NCBI GenBank assembly: GCA_013334965.1
Contig: JAAXWO010000014.1
Location: 4,700-68,699, forward strand
Source: Chlorobiaceae bacterium
GTDB taxonomy: Bacteria; Bacteroidota; Chlorobiia; Chlorobiales; Chlorobiaceae
Reading direction: 5' to 3'
Length of the DNA: 64,000 nucleotides
Positions within the stretch are counted from its first letter, which is position 1. Each line of letters opens with the position of its first letter. Below the pieces are notes generated by a model. It searched no databases, was not told the DNA's origin, and worked only from the letters and a program-made list of their open reading frames with translations. The position numbers were made by a program, and so were the translations under genes. Shown in pieces: positions 19,112 through 29,808 of this stretch.

Positions 19112-20059
19112 ATGAAAATCCAGGTCCCAAAAGCGCTTCGCAAGGGAGACGTCGTCGGCCTGATCTCGCCATCGTCAACCTGCGCCGAGGCTGAAAAAAT
19201 CGAACAGTCAGTCACCTACCTTGAGCGCAAAGGCTACAGGGTAAGGCATTCGCGTTACCTGAACCAGGCTGAACACGACCCGGCCCACACCGACCGATAC
19301 AAGCTTCACGACATTCACCAGATGTTCGCTGACCCCGAGGTCAGAGCCCTGTTCTGCCTGCGCGGCGGAGCTGGAGCGACCCGACTCCTCGACCGCATCG
19401 ACTACAACCTTATCGGCGCCAACCCGAAAATCCTCGTCGGTTACTCCGACATCACCGCCCTGTCGCTTGCGGTGTTCAAGAGGACCGGACTGATCAATTT
19501 TTCAGGCCCGATGGCCGCCACAGAACTCTACGATCCCAGTGACTACACCGAAGAGCACTTCTGGGGAATGCTCACCGATCCGGGCTACTCAAGAACCCTG
19601 AAAAATTTTTCGGGCCATCCCGTCTCATGCATCAAACCTGGAAGCGCCACAGGAAGAGTGATCGGCGGAAACCTTTCGGTACTCTCCTCGATGGTCGGGA
19701 CGCCCTACCTGCCATCGTTCAACGGAAGCCTCCTTTTTGCCGAGGATATCAACGAGCCAGCCTACCGCATCGACAGGATGCTGTCGCACCTGTTCAACGC
19801 AGGCCTGGCCCAGAAGTGCCGTGGATTGATGTTCGGACAATTCTGCAAAAACCCCTCCGACGAAAACAGGGATTACCGCTTCGACAAGATGTTTGCCTAC
19901 TATGCAGACCGGATGCACGACGGCACCCCAGTAATGACGGGACTCTCCTACGGCCACATCAGGGAACTGATGACCATTCCGGTAGGAGCTCGATGTCGGC
20001 TTGAGGTTTCTCCCGAAGGTTTTTCTTTCGGGGCGGTGGAAGATGTCGTATCAGCCTGA
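19112..20059 (+). CDS. ldcA: LD-carboxypeptidase (muramoyltetrapeptide carboxypeptidase, peptidase S66)
   Basis: A 315-residue S66 family enzyme that removes the terminal D-Ala from tetrapeptides during peptidoglycan recycling in the cytoplasm. The catalytic Ser is in GYSDITAL, the Glu in LLFAEDINEPAYRIDRML and the His in YGHIRELMTIPVG, which together form the family triad. No signal peptide is seen, in line with a cytoplasmic recycling role. It starts immediately after the atpC terminator, so its promoter must overlap that element or rely on read-through. Confidence 0.92.
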   Translation: MKIQVPKALRKGDVVGLISPSSTCAEAEKIEQSVTYLERKGYRVRHSRYLNQAEHDPAHTDRYKLHDIHQMFADPEVRALFCLRGGAGATRLLDRIDYNLIGANPKILVGYSDITALSLAVFKRTGLINFSGPMAATELYDPSDYTEEHFWGMLTDPGYSRTLKNFSGHPVSCIKPGSATGRVIGGNLSVLSSMVGTPYLPSFNGSLLFAEDINEPAYRIDRMLSHLFNAGLAQKCRGLMFGQFCKNPSDENRDYRFDKMFAYYADRMHDGTPVMTGLSYGHIRELMTIPVGARCRLEVSPEGFSFGAVEDVVSA

Positions 20060-20110
20060 GCTCTACGGCACGGCTTGCCGAAAATGCTTCGGCGACATAA
20101 ATTGATATGA

Positions 20111-20443
20111 ATGTTTATGACACTGAAAACGCAACCAATGGACATGATCTGGCTCAACGAAGGCGGAACTCCCGAGTCCCGTCCTGAATTACACCCCGAC
20201 GATACCGAAATCCTCGACGCCTACCGTGTCGTGCTCTTCAACGACGACGAACACACCTTCGACGAAGTGATCTTCCAGATCATCAAGGCGGTACGCTGCA
20301 CTCGCGTAAAAGCCGAAAAGCATACCTGGGAGGTCCACAACAACGGCAGCTCGATCGTCTATTCCGGTAACATCGCCAACTGCATCCGCGTCAGCGCCAT
20401 CCTCGAAGAGATCGCCCTGAAAACCGAGATCCAGACCGGTTAG
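20111..20443 (+). CDS. clpS: ClpS-type adaptor of the ATP-dependent Clp protease
   Basis: A 110-residue protein with the ClpS core from about residue 38: [20 protein letters not shown], then a segment of helix and strand with [20 protein letters not shown] and EEIALKTEI. ClpS binds the ClpA/ClpC N-domain and delivers N-degron substrates. The NDD and the helix after it line the pocket for the N-terminal residue. The start is uncertain because several ATGs lie close together; the ~37-residue N-terminal extension is variable in the family. It follows ldcA by 51 bp on the same strand. Confidence 0.85.
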   Translation: MFMTLKTQPMDMIWLNEGGTPESRPELHPDDTEILDAYRVVLFNDDEHTFDEVIFQIIKAVRCTRVKAEKHTWEVHNNGSSIVYSGNIANCIRVSAILEEIALKTEIQTG

Positions 20444-20456
20444 CCCATGCTTACCA

Positions 20457-20996
20457 TCATCGCTGACCCGGCATAACATGGTATGGCTGTTGAAGGGCGA
20501 ATCTGAACGGTATGGTTATCCAGGCTTTAACTTTTTCGCCGTTTTGTTGTCCGGGGACAAAAGAGGATGACATCGCGCTCTCCAGAGCTGCCTTATCAAA
20601 AACGGTGCATTGTTGTGGAACCCGCTTGACAATTTCTGCTTTTACCGGTACCCCCTGTTCATCGACGAGAACATGAACATAAACCCTCCCTTGAATTTCG
20701 GCCAAAAGGGCCAACTTCGGGTAAACCGGCTCCGGAACAGATACAATGGCCGGCGGGACCTCACACCAGCGATACCCAATATCCCCCATTTCAGATTGAA
20801 CATCACTTGTTTCGGCCTCGGCATGCGCGATCGCCACGCTCATCCAGACGACGAAAACAATTGCCACACGAAGGGCTCCGAGTATTCGACACGACAGGAG
20901 TCGCGCCGATGAAAGGTTTGGCACCATCGATAGTTTGTTCATGATAGGGGTCATGAAGTTATGAATAGGCAGCTGTTCAGTATTATCATCAACCAT
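20457..20996 (-). CDS. Exported TonB C-terminal-domain protein
   Basis: A 179-residue protein with an N-terminal hydrophobic segment (residues about 36-58, ILGALRVAIVFVVWMSVAIAHA) that is a signal peptide or anchor. It is followed by a TonB C-terminal domain (PVYPKLALLAEIQGRVYVHVLVDEQGVPVKAEIV ... IPFRFAL, here given in part). The long proline-rich spacer of true TonB is missing, and no ExbB/ExbD or receptor gene is near. It may be a periplasmic TonB-domain protein rather than an energy transducer. The start at 20996 is tentative; ATGs at 20954 and 20942 are possible. It converges on clpS. Confidence 0.75.
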   Translation of the reverse strand: MVDDNTEQLPIHNFMTPIMNKLSMVPNLSSARLLSCRILGALRVAIVFVVWMSVAIAHAEAETSDVQSEMGDIGYRWCEVPPAIVSVPEPVYPKLALLAEIQGRVYVHVLVDEQGVPVKAEIVKRVPQQCTVFDKAALESAMSSSFVPGQQNGEKVKAWITIPFRFALQQPYHVMPGQR

Positions 20997-21221
20997 GACA
21001 GACTCTTGAATGAGGGCGAATCCTCAACAAGAAACCATCGGGGTCGAGACAATCTGCATACCAATAATAGCGCATTATTCCGAAACAAGGAAACTTAACG
21101 TACGGTATTGTTGACGAGGAAATACTGAAACAAGGGGGAGGGGGCGGTGGCAACTTCGTCGAAAGCATCAGCAGCAGCGCAATCCCAAAGGGATCGCGCT
21201 GACGAATGAGATCAGGAAGGG

Positions 21222-22628
21222 TCAGGTTCCGGCCCCGAACTGTGCTCGCAGTTCATCCGCTGTACGTTCGTCGGCGGGAGTGATTTTTATTCGTTCCGGA
21301 ATCGAGCTGTAGAGGCTCCTGAAGTTCCTGACGCATCCGGGAGATGAGAAGTAGATCTCGTCGATGAAATCGAGGTCGATGGCGTCCTCCTGCTGCTGGG
21401 TGCCGTGCACGTAGACGCCCAGCGGGGTCACCCTGTTTCCTGCCTCTCGAAGCTCCGCAGCCACAGACTCGTCCACGTTGCCTGAGCAGGGCAACAGGAT
21501 GTGCTGATGAGCCAATCCCTCCTTGTCGAGCATTCCCGATAATCCCAGGCCTGCAGATGAGCTCGATTCAAGGCAGCAGTCGGGGATAATTCCGTAGGTA
21601 AGCAGCTCCGCAGCGGCAGCGCGGCCTGAGGTGCAGATGGACATGTGGGCCAGGTGCCGAACGTCCCTCCCATGTTCGAAGAGGTACTGGAAAAAGTATT
21701 TGACCGCAGACTTGTTCTGGAAAAAGAGCATCGAGAAGTCGTCGATGCCTTCAATGCACGCCTTGACGGCATCGAGGTCGGCCCCCGCGACCTGGCGGCA
21801 GGGAAAGTTTACGATGATGTAGTCGGTGTTGCGGTAGCGTCGTGAATCACCGCCGGTCATGAGCACCTTCTTCTTGCGCGAGTACCAGTTGTTCTCGATA
21901 AACTGGCTGATGTTGGCGCCGATGATCAGCAGGGCGGGCGAATAGACCGCCTTATCGCGCCTCCGGAACTCGTCGAGGGTACCGGTGAAGGTCTGCTGGT
22001 TATATCGGGTGGCGTTCTGGATGACGGCGACCCTGGTCTCCGGGCTCCGTCCTTTAGCGGCAACCGCGTCGAGCACGTCGTGTACGGATGATGCGACCAT
22101 GTAGTAAACGATCGTGTCAGTGTCGGGCACCTGGATTTTGCTGACCGGGTGGCCGGTGCAGAACGCGACCGAGGAGGAGACCTTGCGCATGGTCAGGGGA
22201 ATCTCGGTATAGGCGCTGGCGCCGTGGGCAGCTGTGATGCCGGGAACGATCTCGTAATCGATGCCGTACTGGCGAAGCGTGTCGATCTCTTCGCCTCCAC
22301 GCCCGAAAATGAAGGGATCGCCACCTTTGAGACGGACGACCTTTTTACCTTTGAGGGCGTGTCGGACGATCTCCTGGTTGATCTCCTCCTGTTCGAAGTG
22401 GTGGCTGTCCTTGCGTTTGCCGGTATAGATCTTCTCGGCGCCGTACTGCTCAACAAGATCGGGGCTGACCAGGTCGTCGTAGAGGATGACGTCGGCCTCG
22501 CGAAGCGCCCTGTCTGCCTTGATGGTGAGAAGTTCAGGATCGCCGGGCCCTGCTCCGACTATGTAGACGTATCCCTTATGTGCAGGATCCTGCGTCTGGC
22601 CGGACCCGGAATTGGTCGAAACGGTCAT
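21222..22628 (-). CDS. dsrW: Uroporphyrinogen-III C-methyltransferase fused to uroporphyrinogen-III synthase-like domain (DsrW)
   Basis: A 468-residue two-domain protein. Residues about 18-260 form the SUMT domain that makes precorrin-2 with [41 protein letters not shown], and [19 protein letters not shown]. Residues about 265-460 resemble HemD uroporphyrinogen-III synthase. It follows the precorrin-2 dehydrogenase by 21 bp, so the pair supplies siroheme for DsrAB. The name dsrW follows usage for green sulfur bacterial dsr clusters. It is the last gene of the island. Confidence 0.88.
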   Translation of the reverse strand: MTVSTNSGSGQTQDPAHKGYVYIVGAGPGDPELLTIKADRALREADVILYDDLVSPDLVEQYGAEKIYTGKRKDSHHFEQEEINQEIVRHALKGKKVVRLKGGDPFIFGRGGEEIDTLRQYGIDYEIVPGITAAHGASAYTEIPLTMRKVSSSVAFCTGHPVSKIQVPDTDTIVYYMVASSVHDVLDAVAAKGRSPETRVAVIQNATRYNQQTFTGTLDEFRRRDKAVYSPALLIIGANISQFIENNWYSRKKKVLMTGGDSRRYRNTDYIIVNFPCRQVAGADLDAVKACIEGIDDFSMLFFQNKSAVKYFFQYLFEHGRDVRHLAHMSICTSGRAAAAELLTYGIIPDCCLESSSSAGLGLSGMLDKEGLAHQHILLPCSGNVDESVAAELREAGNRVTPLGVYVHGTQQQEDAIDLDFIDEIYFSSPGCVRNFRSLYSSIPERIKITPADERTADELRAQFGAGT

Positions 22629-22649
22629 GTTTGGTACTTCTTTACAGCG

Positions 22650-23111
22650 TTAATCGTTGCTATCCGGCCATCCGTTCATCACGATCTCCCTGAGCCTGTT
22701 TCGCCACTCCACCGATTTCTTGACGTTCTGGCCGTTCGATGAGATCGCGATGGTCATTTCGTCCTGCTTTATGATCGCAGGAGAGATGAAGTCGGACAGT
22801 TCGCGGTTGTCGACGACGTTGACCATGATCCCGCGTGCCTCCGCATCATCCCTGATGCGACGGTTGACTTCGGTGTCGTTGGTCGCCGCGTAAACGAGGA
22901 AAAAGCCGTCGAGGTCCGAAGATTCGTACTCTTTGTAGATCTCGGTGAATCCTTTGCCCTTGAGCTCTTCGCTGATGAATGGCGCAAGGATGGTGATGTT
23001 CCGGGTATACTGTTCGACGGTCTGGATCTTGTGCAAGGCGATCTTTCCTCCGCCTACGAACAGCAGCTTCCTGTTGTCGACCCTGATGTTGAGCGGGAGA
23101 AATACCTTCAT
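22650..23111 (-). CDS. dsrV: Precorrin-2 dehydrogenase / sirohydrochlorin ferrochelatase-like (DsrV), short
   Basis: A 153-residue protein with the N-terminal Rossmann domain of Met8p/CysG ([33 protein letters not shown], and MTIAISSNG). It oxidizes precorrin-2 to sirohydrochlorin with NAD+. Met8p and the CysG N-domain are usually above 200 residues, so the C-terminal dimerization/chelatase part is shortened and iron insertion may need another enzyme. It is separated from dsrP by the 2.5-kb repeat array, yet keeps the dsrP-V-W order. Confidence 0.85.
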   Translation of the reverse strand: MKVFLPLNIRVDNRKLLFVGGGKIALHKIQTVEQYTRNITILAPFISEELKGKGFTEIYKEYESSDLDGFFLVYAATNDTEVNRRIRDDAEARGIMVNVVDNRELSDFISPAIIKQDEMTIAISSNGQNVKKSVEWRNRLREIVMNGWPDSND

Positions 23112-23273
23112 GGATGGATTCGTTTTGATAAGTATGAACGGTCGCCCTGCCGGCTCAGTTCCCGAAAAGGCTGCTTGTTAACAAGGTAATCATTGGAAAT
23201 GGATATTGTCCGCGAACCCGATGGGATAAAAGATCCTGGGCGTCAATTGATTGGGCCAATGCGCTCTATATGA

Positions 23274-25797
23274 TTGCATTTTCTTCAGTTGCCCCGGACT
23301 TCAGTCCGGGGTTAGTGCTCCCAAAATATCATGGACTTCAGTCCAATATCTTCTTGCGAACTTTCGCGTCCACTTCATGAATCAGCAGTTCATCCCGCAG
23401 TCCATGTCATTTCCCGATTTTGGACCGGAGTGAAGATTTTGGACTGAAGTCCAGGAATTTTATTCATTTAAATCTCTCTCCCCCCGGGTTGAAACCCGGG
23501 GCAACTGGGATGTAAGATGTCTTAATGTCCGGAGGGTTAAAACCATCCTGAATTTGGGACGCTGAAACGGATCCGAGGAAACTATGTTCTTGCATTTTCT
23601 TCAGTTGCCCCGGACTTCAGTCCGGGGTTAGTGCTCCCAAAATATCATGGACTTCAGTCCAATTTCTTCTTGCGAACTTTCGCGTCCACTTCATGAATCA
23701 GCAGTTCATCCCGCAGTCCCTGTCATTTCCCGATTTTGGACCGGAATGAAGATTTTGGACTGAAGTCCAGGAATTTTATTCATTTAACTCTCTCTCCCCC
23801 CCCGGGTTGAAACCCGGGGCAACTGGGATGTAAGATGTCTTAATGTCCGGAGGGTTAAAACCATCCTGAATTTGGGACGCTGACACGGATCCGAGGAAAC
23901 TATGTTCTTGCATTTTCTTCAGTTGCCCCGAACTTCAGTCCGGGGTTAGTGCTCCCAAAATATCATGGACTTCAGTCCAATATCTTCTTGCGAACTTTCG
24001 CGTCCACTTCATGAATCAGCAGTTCATCCCGCAGTCCCTGTCATTTCCCGATTTTAGACCGGAGTGAAGATTTTGGACTGAAGTCCAGGAATTTTATTCA
24101 TTTATCTCTCTCCCCCCCCGGGTTGAAACCCGGGGCAACTGGGATGTAAAATGTCTTAATGTCCGGAGGGTTAAAACCATCCTGAATTTGGGACGCTGAC
24201 ACGGATCCGAGGAAACTATGTTCTTGCATTTTCTTCAGTTGCCCCGGACTTTAGTCCGGGGTTAGTGCTCCCAAAATATCATGGACTTCAGTCCAATTTC
24301 TTCTTGCGAACTTTCGCGTCCACTTCATGAATCAGCAGTTCATCCCGCAGTCCATGTCATTTCCCGATTTTAGACCGGAGTGAAGATTTTGGACTGAAGT
24401 CCAGGAATTTTATTCATTTAAATCTCTCTCCCCCCCGGGTTGAAACCCGGGGCAACTGGGATGTAAGATGTCTTAATGTCCGGAGGGTTAAAACCATCCT
24501 GAATTTGGGACGCTGAAACGGATCCGAGGAAACTATGTTCTTGCATTTTCTTCAGTTGCCCCGGACTTCAGTCCGGGGTTAGTGCTCCCAAAATATCATG
24601 GACTTCAGTCCAATATCTTCTTGCGAACTTTCGCGTCCACTTCATGAATCAGCAGTTCATCCCGCAGTCCCTGTCATTTCCCGATTTTGGACCGGAGTGA
24701 AGATTTTGGACTGAAGTCCAGGAATTTTATTCATTTAACTTTCTCTCCCCCCCGGGTTGAAACCCGGGGCAACTGAGATGTAAGATGTCTTAATGTCCGG
24801 AGGGTTAAAACCATCCTGAATTTGGGACGCTGAAACGGATCCGAGGAAACTATGTTCTTGCATTTTCTTCAGTTGCTCCGGACTTCAGTCCGGGGTTAGT
24901 GCTCCCAAAATATCATGGACTTCAGTCCAATATCTTCTTGCGAACTTTCGCGTCCACTTCATGAATCAGCAGTTCATCCCGCAGCCCGTGTCATTTCCCG
25001 ATTTTGGACCGGAGTGAAGATTTTGGACTGAAGTCCAGGAATTTTATTCATTTAACTCTCTCTCCCCCCGGGTTGAAACCCGGGGCAACTGGGATGTAAA
25101 ATGTCTTAATGTCCGGAGGGTTAAAACCCTCCTGAATTTGGGACGCTGACACGGATCCGAGGAAACTATGTTCTTGCATTTTCTTCAGTTGCCCCGGACT
25201 TCAGTCCGGGGTTAGTGCTCCCAAAATATCATGGACTTCAGTCCAATATCTTCTTGCGAACTTTTGCGTCCACTTCATGAATCAGCAGTTCATCCCGCAG
25301 TCCCTATCATTTCCCGATTTTGGACCGGAGTGAAGATTTTGGACTGAAGTCCAGGAATTTTATTCATTTATCTCTCTCCCCCCCCGGGTTGAAACCCGGG
25401 GCAACTGGGATGTAAAATGTCTTAATGTCCGGAGGGTTAAAACCATCCTGAATTTGGGACGCTGACACGGATCCGAGGAAACTATGTTCTTGCATTTTCT
25501 TCAGTTGCCCCGGACTTCAGTCCGGGGTTAGTGCTCCCAAAATATCATGGACTTCAGTCCAATTTCTTCTTGCGAACTTTCGCGTCCACTTCATGAATCA
25601 GCAGTTCATCCCGCAGTCCATGTCATTTCCCGATTTTGGACCGGAGTGAAGATTTTGGACTGAAGTCCAGGAATTTTATTCATTTAACTCTCTCTCCCCC
25701 CGGGTTGAAACCCGGGGCAACTGGGATCTGAGATATCATAATGTCCGGAGGGTTAAAACCATCCTGAATTTGGGACGGTGAAACCCGGGGCAACTCA
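23274..25797. repeat. Array of eight ~317-bp palindrome-rich (REP/MITE-like) tandem repeats
   Basis: Eight units start at about 23274, 23590, 23908, 24224, 24541, 24858, 25174 and 25490, with periods of 316-318 bp. Each carries CCCCGGACTTCAGTCCGGGG, then TGGACTTCAGTCCA, TGGACTGAAGTCCA, and a CCCGGGTTGAAACCCGGG hairpin; a GGAGGGTTAAAACCATCC element lies in the spacer. The ~230-bp core of each unit is bracketed by inverted ends AGTTGCCCCGG and CCGGGGCAACT, as in a small non-autonomous element, with ~85 bp of spacer between cores. Length changes come from a C-tract next to the last hairpin. The array ends in an isolated right terminus at about 25781-25797, seven bases before the dsrP stop. There is no open reading frame of note and no transposase in the window. 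Confidence 0.95.
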
Positions 25798-25803
25798 GAC
25801 AGA

Positions 25804-26955
25804 TCAATCCTGCATCTTGACACTGATGGCGACCTTGAGCAGGACGGTGAGCACCAGCAGGCCGATTGACCATATGCCGAGGGTGACCGACAACTCTGTC
25901 AGGGTGGGCATGTAGTCGACGATAGCATCGAGCGGGGTGGGGATGAAGCCTCCGATGACGAGACCTACGCCCTTGTCGATCCATATGGAAAGCACCAGGC
26001 CGATGCCAGCGGCAATCATCCACGCGTTCTGACGGCGTAGCGGGGGCGTCAGGAATACGGCCACAGAGGCAAGGCCGAGAATAAGCGAAAACCACATGAA
26101 CGGCACGAGGGGAGCGTGGCCTTCAAGTCCGAAGTAGAGGTACTGAAAGCTGTGCATGTGCCCGGGGATGTTGCTGTAGAACGCCGTGAAGAACTCCGTC
26201 CCGAGCAGGAAGAAATTGGCCAGCCCTGCGTAGGCACAAAGCACGACGAGCTTTTCGCGCGCTTCCCTGCCTGCGTCGTAACCGGCCACATTCTTCAGAA
26301 TGAAGCTGATGAGGATCAGGATGGCCGTTCCTGCCGCAAAGGCAGATGCGAGGAAGCGGGGAGCAAGCACCGCCGTGAGCCAGAGATGACGCGAGGGCAG
26401 TCCTGCGAAGAGGAACGCGGTGACCGTATGGATGCTGAACGCCCAGGGAATCGAGAGGTAGATGAGCGCCTTGGTCCAAGAAGGAGCGGGAACGCCTTTG
26501 CGCTCGGCGCCGAGCACGGCCCAGCCACTGATGATGTTGAGCATCAGGTAACCATTGAGCACCATCACGTCCCAGAAGACCATGGAGTGGGGCGAAGGGT
26601 AGCGCAGGACGTTGAGCACCCGCTGCGGCTTGCCCATGTCGGCAAGGATGAAGAGCATGCACATCAGGGCGGCAGAGACGGCAAGGAACTCGCCCACGAT
26701 GACCATTTTACCGAACGCCTTCTGGTTGTGCAGGTAATAGGGCAGGACCACCATCACGGCCGAAGCCGCCACGCCGACAAGAAACGTGAACTGTGAAATG
26801 TAGACCCCCCAGCTGATGTCGCGTCCCATGCCGGTGACCCCTAGCCCGAGGTTCAGCTGCTGGCTGTAACCGGTGATGCCGATCCCAATGAACACAAGCA
26901 GCAGGGCAACCCATGCCCAGTAGGCGCGATTTCCTTTGAGCGCTTTCTCGATCAT
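25804..26955 (-). CDS. dsrP: DsrP, NrfD-type integral membrane subunit of DsrMKJOP
   Basis: A 383-residue membrane protein with about ten predicted helices, NrfD/PsrC family. DsrP exchanges electrons between the menaquinone pool and the periplasmic DsrJO part of the complex. It starts 9 bp after dsrO on the same strand and is the last gene before the repeat array; the first palindromic unit is only a few bases past its stop, so the array could form the 3' end of the dsr transcript. Confidence 0.93.
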   Translation of the reverse strand: MIEKALKGNRAYWAWVALLLVFIGIGITGYSQQLNLGLGVTGMGRDISWGVYISQFTFLVGVAASAVMVVLPYYLHNQKAFGKMVIVGEFLAVSAALMCMLFILADMGKPQRVLNVLRYPSPHSMVFWDVMVLNGYLMLNIISGWAVLGAERKGVPAPSWTKALIYLSIPWAFSIHTVTAFLFAGLPSRHLWLTAVLAPRFLASAFAAGTAILILISFILKNVAGYDAGREAREKLVVLCAYAGLANFFLLGTEFFTAFYSNIPGHMHSFQYLYFGLEGHAPLVPFMWFSLILGLASVAVFLTPPLRRQNAWMIAAGIGLVLSIWIDKGVGLVIGGFIPTPLDAIVDYMPTLTELSVTLGIWSIGLLVLTVLLKVAISVKMQD

Positions 26956-26964
26956 GGCTTCTCG

Positions 26965-27741
26965 TTAGATGATGTAAAAAACTGACGGCAGCGTGCCGAG
27001 TTCCGGCTTGCGCTGCATGGTTTCGTTGGCATGGAGCATCGTACGGATCTCCGATTTCGGATCGTTCAGGTCTCCGAAGGTGAGCGCCTTTTCAGGACAG
27101 GTGTCGACGCATGCCGGCAACTGACCGTCGACCAGTCGTTCTGAACAGAAGTTGCACTTTTCGACCACGCCCCTCTCCCTGGTGGGATAGGTATCGCTCA
27201 GCTCCCTGATGCCCGGTCGAGGATCCTGCCAGTTGAAGCTTCTTGACCCGTAAGGGCATGCTGCCATGCAGAAACGGCAACCGATGCAGCGATGGTAATC
27301 CATGGACACGATGCCGTCCCAGCGCTTGAAAGTCGCTTCGGTCGGGCATGCGCGGGTGCATGGAGGCTCGGTGCAGTGGTTGCAGAGGGTCAGCACCTTG
27401 CGCGACTTGACATCGTCGCCCTGGAACTGCTGGCTCGCAGTCGGGAAAGCCTTTTCGTACGGGCTTTTCCATATCCACTTGACCTGGTTCTTCGAGTTGC
27501 CGAAATCGGGCACGTTATGGGTGTGATGGCACGCGGCGATACACTGGGTGCAGCCTTCACTGCACTTGCGGGTATCAATGAGCATGCCCCACCGGGTCTT
27601 GCCCGGCATCGGTTTTTCGGGAAAAATCGACAGGTCGGTCTTTTCGAGGGCTAATGCCGGGAAAAGTCCCGCGGCTGCGCCAAGTCCGGCAAGGGCTCCG
27701 AGTCCGGCCTTTTTGAGGAATTCTCTACGTTGTTGATTCAT
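26965..27741 (-). CDS. dsrO: DsrO, periplasmic FeS subunit of DsrMKJOP
   Basis: A 258-residue ferredoxin-like protein with a Tat signal (RREFLKKAG, residues 5-13). The four cluster motifs are visible, including [40 protein letters not shown] and CNFC...CVDTCP. The ATG at 27741 overlaps the dsrJ stop by four bases (ATGA) and starts the Tat signal directly; the frame is open further upstream but that part is dsrJ sequence in another frame. It passes electrons between the DsrJ hemes and DsrP in the periplasm. Confidence 0.95.
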   Translation of the reverse strand: MNQQRREFLKKAGLGALAGLGAAAGLFPALALEKTDLSIFPEKPMPGKTRWGMLIDTRKCSEGCTQCIAACHHTHNVPDFGNSKNQVKWIWKSPYEKAFPTASQQFQGDDVKSRKVLTLCNHCTEPPCTRACPTEATFKRWDGIVSMDYHRCIGCRFCMAACPYGSRSFNWQDPRPGIRELSDTYPTRERGVVEKCNFCSERLVDGQLPACVDTCPEKALTFGDLNDPKSEIRTMLHANETMQRKPELGTLPSVFYII

Positions 27742-28160
27742 TTCTGCGTCTCCATGGGCGACAGATGACAATTCCAGCATGTCGGCTTGACGTTGGCATA
27801 CTGGTGACACATAAAACAGAACATCGGATTCTGCGCGTGGCAGCCGAGACAGGTTTTGAGGCTCTTGTCGAAGTGACGCCCGTCGGGGGTCACGAAGGTG
27901 CGGGCGCCGCTGCGCACCGAGTCGAAACGCCACTTGTCGAGCACCCGCATGTGATTGGCCCTCATATACTCGGCAGGGGCGACACACTTGGTGCTGTCGA
28001 TCGGGATTGCTTTGGTCACCGCGGATTTAACCGGTGCGGATTCTGCTGCTGCGCGGGCAGGAGTCACTCCTCCGTGGCCTGCGTGCACGAAGAACCATGC
28101 GGCAGCGAATACGGCTATTCCGGCCACTATGGCCACCAGGGTCTGGCGAAGCTTATTCAT
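27738..28160 (-). CDS. dsrJ: DsrJ, triheme cytochrome c of DsrMKJOP
   Basis: A 140-residue membrane-anchored periplasmic cytochrome with three CxxCH sites close to the C-terminus: CLGCH, CFMCH and CWNCH. An N-terminal hydrophobic helix ([17 protein letters not shown]) serves as anchor. The ATG at 28160 is chosen over a GTG at 28169 because GGAGG lies 9 bases before it. The start overlaps the dsrK end by 8 bp. Family work shows an unusual Cys-ligated heme; a candidate Cys is in [10 protein letters not shown]. Confidence 0.95.
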   Translation of the reverse strand: MNKLRQTLVAIVAGIAVFAAAWFFVHAGHGGVTPARAAAESAPVKSAVTKAIPIDSTKCVAPAEYMRANHMRVLDKWRFDSVRSGARTFVTPDGRHFDKSLKTCLGCHAQNPMFCFMCHQYANVKPTCWNCHLSPMETQK

Positions 28161-29802
28161 CGTCGTCACCCTCCCCGAAACCGGCCATCGGGTTCTCCCT
28201 CAGGTCTTCGGTTCTTTTCTTCTCACCCTCCATGACGAGGGCGTTGCCGACCAGTTCGTGCAGCCCGTAGACCGACACGCCGGGATTCCAGTATTTCATA
28301 AGCGTTGGAAGGCTGGCGCGGTCGATGGCGCAGATCGTGACGAGCGAATCGACCTTGTGCTTTTCTTTGACATACTTTACTGCGTTGGCCCGCGGGAATC
28401 CTCCGCGCATGCGGATGTCCATGAACTCCTCCGCGTTCAGGCCGCTGCCCGAACCGCAGCAGAAGGTCTGTTCCCTGATGGTGTTCTCGGGCATTTCATG
28501 AAACACGTTGCACACCTTGTTGAGCACATACCTCGGCTCTTCGAACATGCCCATGCCGCGGGCGACGTTACACGAATCGTGGAAGGTGGTGCGGAGGTGG
28601 TCGTTGCGCTTGGGATCGAGCCTGAGCTTGCCGTGCTTGATCAGGTCGGCCGTAAACTCTGCGATATGGACCATCCTGGTCGACTTCGCATTGGTGAACT
28701 TCGTTCCGGTAATCGGGGATACCGGCTCCTTCAGGAAGTCCGCCGGGCCGTTCATGGTCTCCATGTACTGGTGGACGACGCGCCACATGTGGCCGCATTC
28801 GCCGCCGAGGATCCACTTGACGCCGAGCCGCTTCGCCTCATGGTACATCTTGGCGTTCAGCTTCTTCATCATCTCGTTGGAGGTGAACATGCCGAAGTTG
28901 CCGCCTTCCGATGCGTAGGTGCTGATGGTGTAGTCGAGCCCGATATGGTGGAAGAGCAGGAGGTACCCCATCATGGTGTAGACCCCGGGGTCGCCGAACA
29001 GGTCGCCGGACGGGGTGATGAACAGGATTTCGGCCCCCTTGCGGTTGAAGGTCGGGTTCACCGTCACGCCGGTCAGCTCCTCGATGTCGTCGACCAGCGA
29101 CATGACGTTCTGCTCGAAAGTGTGCGGCTCGATGCCGAGATGGTTGCCGGTGCGGTTGCAGTTGGCCACCGGAGCCATGATCCAGTTGTTGTTGACGCCG
29201 ATGAGATTGAGCAGTTCACGGACCATCATGGTGATCTCGGCCGTATCGATGCCCATGGGGCAGAAGACCGAACAGCGGCGGCACTCGGTGCACTGGTTGA
29301 AGTACATGTGCCACTCCTTGATCACCTCGACAGTGAGCGTCCTCGACCCGGAAAAGCTTTTCAACAGCTTCGCCAGCGCGGTGAAGTCATTACGGTAGAC
29401 TGAGCGGACCAGTTCGGCCCTGAGCACCGGCATGTTCTTGGGATCGCCCGTGCCAAGGAAGAAGTGGCATTTGTCTGCGCAGGCTCCGCAGCGCACGCAG
29501 GTGTCCATGAAGAGCTTGAAGGAACGGAACCGCTTGAGGCGGCTCTTCATCCCCTCCCTGATCGTCTTCTCCCAATCCTTGGGCAACTGCCAGTCCGCAT
29601 CGGTGGCAGCCCATTTTCTGGGGTTCGGGAACCCGATCTCCTCGAGGACCTCCGGCTTGGCGGGGAAGCACCAGTTACCGTCGCGGAACTCAACCGGCAG
29701 GTCCCACCAATCCTTGCCTGCGAACTCACCCTTGAGGATGCGCGGCTTTTTCTGTTCGAACTCCTTGTTGAGCTCGTCTGGTTTAAGGGCGTATTTGGAC
29801 AT
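28153..29802 (-). CDS. dsrK: DsrK, cytoplasmic HdrD-like FeS subunit of DsrMKJOP
   Basis: A 549-residue protein related to the HdrD subunit of heterodisulfide reductase. It has two [4Fe-4S] ferredoxin motifs ([13 protein letters not shown] and [12 protein letters not shown]) and two CCG-type domains (HDSCNVARG and FCCGSGSG), which in the family hold the noncubane cluster. It is the expected partner of DsrC: it handles the DsrC trisulfide or disulfide and passes electrons to or from DsrM. It starts 6 bp after dsrM. Confidence 0.96.
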   Translation of the reverse strand: MSKYALKPDELNKEFEQKKPRILKGEFAGKDWWDLPVEFRDGNWCFPAKPEVLEEIGFPNPRKWAATDADWQLPKDWEKTIREGMKSRLKRFRSFKLFMDTCVRCGACADKCHFFLGTGDPKNMPVLRAELVRSVYRNDFTALAKLLKSFSGSRTLTVEVIKEWHMYFNQCTECRRCSVFCPMGIDTAEITMMVRELLNLIGVNNNWIMAPVANCNRTGNHLGIEPHTFEQNVMSLVDDIEELTGVTVNPTFNRKGAEILFITPSGDLFGDPGVYTMMGYLLLFHHIGLDYTISTYASEGGNFGMFTSNEMMKKLNAKMYHEAKRLGVKWILGGECGHMWRVVHQYMETMNGPADFLKEPVSPITGTKFTNAKSTRMVHIAEFTADLIKHGKLRLDPKRNDHLRTTFHDSCNVARGMGMFEEPRYVLNKVCNVFHEMPENTIREQTFCCGSGSGLNAEEFMDIRMRGGFPRANAVKYVKEKHKVDSLVTICAIDRASLPTLMKYWNPGVSVYGLHELVGNALVMEGEKKRTEDLRENPMAGFGEGDDDE

Positions 29803-29808
29803 AGTTGG

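Noticed and set aside
23274-25797. Repeat array considered as a CRISPR locus
   Set aside because: Units are ~317 bp and nearly identical over their full length, with no unique spacers of 30-40 bp and no cas genes.
26965-27987. Longer version of dsrO beginning at 27987
   Set aside because: The extra 82 residues are dsrJ read in another frame; the Tat signal starts at 27741 with ATGA coupling.
27955-29403. 482-codon plus-strand frame opposite dsrJ/dsrK
   Set aside because: It is a shadow of dsrK and dsrJ, whose heme and FeS motifs are intact on the other strand.
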